Shown: in pieces, positions 60,380 to 64,000 of the stretch
How positions within the stretch are numbered: position 1 is the first letter of the stretch
Layout of the letters: each line of letters starts with the position of its first letter
Assembly (NCBI GenBank): GCA_022601645.1
Contig: JAJACH010000002.1
Coordinates: forward strand, 248,001-312,000
DNA length: 64,000 nt
Direction of reading: 5' to 3'
From: Chlamydiia bacterium
GTDB taxonomy: Bacteria; Chlamydiota; Chlamydiia; Chlamydiales; Simkaniaceae
Notes under the pieces: model-generated
Database searches by the model: none
What the model was told of the DNA's origin: nothing
Seen by the model: only the letters and a program-made list of their open reading frames with translations
Translations under genes and position numbers: made by a program

Positions 60380-61606
60380 ATGCAAAGTCTGCACAAGTGG
60401 TTTATTCTATTTTTACTCGTGATACTGCCGCTATTTATTCTGCGGGAGTCGCGACTATTACTTGATAAGAAAGGCGTATCGTATGCCGTTGATGAGGACT
60501 TTTACCAAATCAACCCACACGACCCCAATGACAAGACCTTTGTCGTCGTTGTCGTGACAGAAAACGATAGCGGATCGATTGAAGCCACACTCCATTCCAT
60601 TTTTTCACAAACCTATCAAGGATATCGCGTCGTCGTCATTGACGGAGGATCGACCGATGACACACCAGTGATCGCCTCAGAATTTGCCAAACAGTGCCGG
60701 AAAGAGACCCGATTGGAGGTCTTAGGGCGAGATAATCCCTCTAAAGTGTACGAAGCCTACTATCAATACGTGTTAGAGTGCCCCGATAACGACATCATCG
60801 TGCACCTGCCAGCGGGAGATTTCTTTTCAGGAACAGATGTCCTAGCCTCGCTAAACGATGTCTATAAAAATCAAGACGTTTGGCTCACTTACCCTCAATA
60901 TCTGTCCTATCCCAACTACAAAAAAGGGATCAATCAACCCAGACCCCAAAAACCCCAGTGCAAAAAGCGTGTAGAACGGGCCCCATGGGTCACTTCACCA
61001 CTACGCACATACTACGCAAGCTTACTCAAACAAGTTTATATTGATCATCCCGAAACGCTTCTTTCCGTAGATGGAGAGAAGAACCTCATGATCCCCATGG
61101 CAGAGATCGCTAAATACCATGTAAGATTCATCAAACAAGTGTATTACATCCACGCATCAGGGAAACACGAGCACAAGCTCACCTATAACGACCGCGTGCA
61201 ACTCATCTACTTTGGTAGCGCAGAAGACCTCACAGCCTTTACCTCCCAATTTTCAGGCATTGATAAAATCACCCTTTTAGAAAAGGGAGCCGATCCAACA
61301 ACAGTGATGGACTGCGATTATATCCTGATTGCCTACGATCAAGTTGATCTCAAAAGGCAAATCGATCTAAAAAAATGCATCGCTGCTATGCAATCAAGTG
61401 ATGCCTACGTCTTTTCCTTCAAAACGCCAGGAGGAGTAAATCTCTCTGATGCTGGTTACTTTGGTCGAGATATCTACACCTGGACACTAGGTAAAACACA
61501 AGACACCATCAAAGCTGGACTTTATCGACATAAAGATCTCATCGATAAAGCAGCTCTTAAATCACGCCTTGGTCTTTTTTACTCAATGCCCCAAGCTTTG
61601 CGTTGA
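60380..61606 (+). CDS. Membrane-anchored GT2-family glycosyltransferase with extra C-terminal domain
   Basis: 408 residues. N-terminal anchor (W-F-I-L-F-L-L-V-I-L-P-L-F-I-L), GT-A domain with I-D-G-G-S-T-D-D-T, and H-L-P-A-G-D in place of the D-x-D seen in its paralogue at 56855. V-W-L-T-Y-P-Q-Y and V-T-S-P-L-R-T-Y-Y-A-S-L align with that paralogue. Residues from about 270 to the end form an additional unrecognised domain. The 3' end overlaps rpoN by 28 bp. Confidence 0.8.
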   Translation: MQSLHKWFILFLLVILPLFILRESRLLLDKKGVSYAVDEDFYQINPHDPNDKTFVVVVVTENDSGSIEATLHSIFSQTYQGYRVVVIDGGSTDDTPVIASEFAKQCRKETRLEVLGRDNPSKVYEAYYQYVLECPDNDIIVHLPAGDFFSGTDVLASLNDVYKNQDVWLTYPQYLSYPNYKKGINQPRPQKPQCKKRVERAPWVTSPLRTYYASLLKQVYIDHPETLLSVDGEKNLMIPMAEIAKYHVRFIKQVYYIHASGKHEHKLTYNDRVQLIYFGSAEDLTAFTSQFSGIDKITLLEKGADPTTVMDCDYILIAYDQVDLKRQIDLKKCIAAMQSSDAYVFSFKTPGGVNLSDAGYFGRDIYTWTLGKTQDTIKAGLYRHKDLIDKAALKSRLGLFYSMPQALR

Positions 61607-62706
61607 GATGCTGACATAATTCCCAACTCTTTACGATATTTCGTCACCGTGCGCCGTGCTAAATCTTCCCCAGATCGCTTAAGCATGCTCGATAACATAT
61701 CATCAGACAGAGGCGCAGTTTTATCCTCCCCCTTGATGAGGCGCAAAAGCAACTCTTTCGCCCGATGGTTCGTATTGAAGAAGAACCGAAGCGGCTTCAT
61801 GCCAAGCGGACAGAGCACCATCTTACTTGCCACCGCACGCGTAATCGTCGATTCATTCACATTAAGCTCTCTTGCCACATCACACATTTTAAGCGGATTC
61901 ATGCCGACCGCTTCACCTTTTAAAAAATCGCCATGATGCTTTGCAATGATCTGCCCAAGCTTTAAAAGCAAAGATCGGCGACGTTTGAGCGTGCGCTCTA
62001 ACCATTTGATCGCCGCTACAAACTTACGATAGTACCGCTCATTGAGCGGTAACATTTCATAAGAGGGGAGAAGCGCTTCATTGACCTCAATGACAAAGCC
62101 ATCGGACTCCTCCAAAATGGATAAATCATGGACACTAAAACTATTGCTACTTTGCTTAAAGCGGATCCCAGGAAAAGGATCAAGAGGTCGGATCTCATTT
62201 TTGATCGCCTTTTGAATCCTTTCAGAGGATGTCCCCAAACATTTCGCCATCTTATCCCATCTAGCGTAAAGCATCTCATCATAACAACTTGAAATGATCT
62301 GGTATCCCAAAGAAGACTCTTTCCCTTTCAATTGGATGAGCAGGGATTCTCTTGTATCAACAGCGGCAATTCCAAGAGGGTCAAACCCCTGAATGATCTC
62401 AAGCGTTTCTTGATCCTCAACTGGCTCAGTTAAAAAGCCCTTTTCATCAAGAGAGCCAATGATCTTTTCAGCGGCAGTAATATCGTGAAAGGTATGATGG
62501 GCTTGCTCCATCAGATGGGTGTAAAGCGAAGGACCATCCGGATCCATGTAGAGGATCGGCCCCCGTCTTTCCAAAATCGGATTATTATCGATGCATTCGC
62601 TCAAATAATCGGCAAGTTCTAATGCAGAATAGCTCAAAACAGACATAGCTTGGTGCATCGCCTGATTCATGCGCATCTGCTGGCTTTGCTGCGGATCCAT
62701 TCTCAT
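61579..62706 (-). CDS. rpoN: RNA polymerase sigma-54 factor
   Basis: 375 residues from the ATG at 62706, chosen because AGGGGGTGA lies just upstream; the frame extends to 62739. Region I is Gln/Met-rich (Q-Q-S-Q-Q-M-R-M-N-Q-A-M), then N-N-P-I-L-E. The core-binding region, the helix-turn-helix and the RpoN box (A-R-R-T-V-T-K-Y-R-K-E-L-G-I) follow. Shorter than typical 430-480-residue proteins, as in chlamydiae. Directs activator-dependent transcription from -24/-12 promoters. Preceded by the repeat also found upstream of greA. Confidence 0.92.
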   Translation of the reverse strand: MRMDPQQSQQMRMNQAMHQAMSVLSYSALELADYLSECIDNNPILERRGPILYMDPDGPSLYTHLMEQAHHTFHDITAAEKIIGSLDEKGFLTEPVEDQETLEIIQGFDPLGIAAVDTRESLLIQLKGKESSLGYQIISSCYDEMLYARWDKMAKCLGTSSERIQKAIKNEIRPLDPFPGIRFKQSSNSFSVHDLSILEESDGFVIEVNEALLPSYEMLPLNERYYRKFVAAIKWLERTLKRRRSLLLKLGQIIAKHHGDFLKGEAVGMNPLKMCDVARELNVNESTITRAVASKMVLCPLGMKPLRFFFNTNHRAKELLLRLIKGEDKTAPLSDDMLSSMLKRSGEDLARRTVTKYRKELGIMSASQRKAWGIE

Positions 62707-62758
62707 GAAATCACCCCCTGACTTCAGACTAGTCACCAAAGCAAATTACGTCAATCCA

Positions 62759-62953
62759 GAGGAATGTCATCTTTTCGGTGTCTTTCAAAGAATCCGCCCT
62801 TCGGTGTATGCACATATACTACTGAAGGGAGGATTAATTGAAATGCCCTCGAAAATCTGACACTCTTGCAACGACGTCTTTTGGCGATCTTTTCACTCTT
62901 GTCCTTCGGCGAAGAGTAAAAATCTCATCCAAAATCCGGTCGCCGCAAACAGC
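62759..62953 (-). repeat. rpoN-upstream copy of dispersed hairpin repeat
   Basis: Pairs with 3668-3861. Hairpin arms 62794-62802 (CCGCCCTTC) and 62824-62832 (GAAGGGAGG). Compared with the greA copy one base pair has changed on both sides (A/T to T/A), keeping pairing, and one further position is now unpaired. The inner GTGTAT/ATATAC stem is conserved. It begins 53 bp before the rpoN ATG, against 62 bp for greA. Confidence 0.75.
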
Positions 62954-62967
62954 TATTATTTACCACA

Positions 62968-63024
62968 GCGGTAAGAGCCCGTCACATAAAGTCGCTTTTT
63001 TGCGCGGGTTATCCTCCTAATTGT
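62968..63024 (-). pseudogene. Remnant of UvrD/PcrA-type helicase C-terminus
   Basis: Minus-strand translation gives R-R-I-T-R-A-K-K-R-L-Y-V-T-G-S-Y-R-C-G-K then stop (TAA at about 62968). The intact pcrA beside it reads V-G-M-T-R-A-K-Q-R-L-Y-M-T-G-S-Y-Y-R. Roughly three quarters of the ~44 aligned bases are the same. There is no start or other helicase motif, so it is a fragment left by a partial duplication or by a lost second helicase. Confidence 0.65.
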
Positions 63025-63045
63025 AGGCAAGTCAGCCCAGCAAAT

Positions 63046-64000
63046 TCAATGGGCCATTGAGTAGGACTTGAGGTACTCTGCTGGGATTTCGTGGAGGAAA
63101 CGAGAGGGGCGCATCACTCTTGGTGAGCCCCACATCACGCGATAGTAGGATCCGGTCATGTAAAGCCGCTGTTTTGCACGGGTCATCCCTACGTAGCAAA
63201 GCCGCCTTTCTTCTTCCACATCCTCTAAGCTATTAATGTGGGGAAAGAGTTCCTCTTCAAGACCGACTACAAATGAGACGTTGAACTCAAGCCCTTTGCC
63301 GTTGTGGAGTGTCATGAGACGGACGGCATCATCCGACTCGCTCATCTCATCCACGCTTGAACGTAAAGAGAGCTCTTCTAAAAATTCGATGAGATTTTCT
63401 GATTCGGCCCCTTTTGCAATGAGTTCATCAAGGTTAGCCACGCGGTCATCATAGGTTTCAAGGTCGGTCTTTAGCACATTTAAGTAGCCGGAGCGTTCGA
63501 TCGCTTCACGGATGATAATGGCAACGGTTTCACCTTTGTCCATTAAGTCGCGCAGTTCTTCAATGAGTCTTGCAAACTCGGCTAGTGCTTTTTTCTGCTT
63601 GGCAGAGAGTTTGATTCCGTCGGGATTACGGCAAACATCGAGGACAGAGCGGCCGTTTAGCGCATCGTGCATCCTCTCTAATGTCGCGTTACCAATTCCG
63701 CGCTTAGGTGTATTAATAGCCCTGACAAATGAGACGTAGTCCATCGGAGCGACAATGAGTCTTAGGTAGGCAAGGATGTCTTTGATTTCTCGTCTTTGAT
63801 AGAAGGAAAGTCCACCAATGATGACGTAGGGGATATCCCAACGTAGAAGTGTATCTTCAAAGACCCTCGATTGCGCGTTCGTGCGATAGAACACCACCAT
63901 CTCATCGTAGCGATACCCATCATCTCGCCCATGTTCTTCAATTTTATCGGCAACAAACTCCGCTTCTTCTCGATCATTCGATCCAAAGTAGAGGCCCACT
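63046..64000 (-). CDS. pcrA: UvrD/PcrA/Rep-family DNA helicase, C-terminal part (5' end outside window)
   Basis: The frame runs off the right edge, so only the last ~317 residues are seen. V-F-Y-R-T-N-A-Q-S-R (motif IV), V-R-L-M-T-L-H-N-G-K-G-L-E-F (motif V), E-E-E-R-R-L-C-Y-V-G-M-T-R-A-K (motif VI). Superfamily 1A 3'-5' helicase used in repair and replication-fork clearing. Which of UvrD, PcrA or Rep is not settled by this part; the adjoining rpoN matches chlamydial gene order. Confidence 0.88.
   Translation of the reverse strand, partial: VGLYFGSNDREEAEFVADKIEEHGRDDGYRYDEMVVFYRTNAQSRVFEDTLLRWDIPYVIIGGLSFYQRREIKDILAYLRLIVAPMDYVSFVRAINTPKRGIGNATLERMHDALNGRSVLDVCRNPDGIKLSAKQKKALAEFARLIEELRDLMDKGETVAIIIREAIERSGYLNVLKTDLETYDDRVANLDELIAKGAESENLIEFLEELSLRSSVDEMSESDDAVRLMTLHNGKGLEFNVSFVVGLEEELFPHINSLEDVEEERRLCYVGMTRAKQRLYMTGSYYRVMWGSPRVMRPSRFLHEIPAEYLKSYSMAH

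Larger units (their letters stand above)
62707..63045. other. Spacer between rpoN and pcrA
   Basis: 339 bp with no intact gene. It holds the second hairpin repeat (62759-62953) and a decayed copy of a UvrD/PcrA motif VI region (about 62968-63024, minus strand). Confidence 0.65.

Overview
This window most likely comes from a Chlamydiae genome of the environmental ('Chlamydia-like', Parachlamydiales-type) kind. The evidence is a GreA with a ~570-residue N-terminal extension, a topoisomerase I ending in a SWIB domain, the order greA - (hypotheticals) - nqrA - hemB - large ThyX (which I recall as conserved in Chlamydia), a tandem tyrP transporter pair, and rpoN beside a UvrD/PcrA helicase. Genes are tightly packed, ATGA-type stop/start overlaps are common, and most convergent gene pairs overlap at their 3' ends.

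Layout. 1-3.6 kb: end of an NlpC/P60 peptidase gene, a YacP-like NYN nuclease, rdgB and greA. 3.6-7.1 kb: a repeat-bearing spacer and three paralogous proline-rich/basic proteins with hydrophobic C-termini. 7.1-18 kb: nqrA, a YjbH-like outer-membrane protein, a small orphan, hemB, thyX, two tyrP genes and uvrB. 18-54 kb: a very large surface-glycan region. 54.3-56.8 kb: topA-SWIB. 56.9-61.6 kb: membrane-anchored glycosyltransferases and an HEXXH protein. 61.6-64 kb: rpoN, a second repeat-bearing spacer and the 3' part of pcrA/uvrD.

The glycan region reads as a pathway. GmhA-like isomerase, HddA kinase, GmhB phosphatase and HddC nucleotidyltransferase would make GDP-D-glycero-alpha-D-manno-heptose; a transaldolase may supply sedoheptulose-7-P. 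An SDR resembling the Campylobacter GDP-heptose 4-dehydrogenase, a C-methyltransferase, several epimerases/dehydratases, a Gfo/Idh/MocA oxidoreductase and an unusual nucleotide-sugar dehydrogenase could modify the sugar. An L-2-hydroxyglutarate oxidase inside the cluster suggests a 2-oxoglutarate/L-2-hydroxyglutarate redox cycle that recharges tightly bound NAD. An AHAS-like ThDP enzyme followed by an SDR and a lone E1 alpha/beta pair suggest C2-branched sugar chemistry. A GT9, several GT2, a GT4, an O-antigen ligase/polymerase-like protein and an MsbA-like ABC exporter would assemble and move the product.

The least explained signals are: (i) a ~190-bp repeat with a long, partly covarying hairpin, 53-62 bp upstream of both greA and rpoN, with a third partial copy at 21.45 kb; (ii) exact or near-exact 25-32-bp duplications at gene ends; (iii) an AT-rich two-gene island (exported methyltransferase-like protein + exported GT90) bounded by 18-bp direct repeats; (iv) a fused double GT32 membrane protein; (v) the three-paralogue family next to greA. 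No tRNA, rRNA, CRISPR array or intact insertion sequence was seen.
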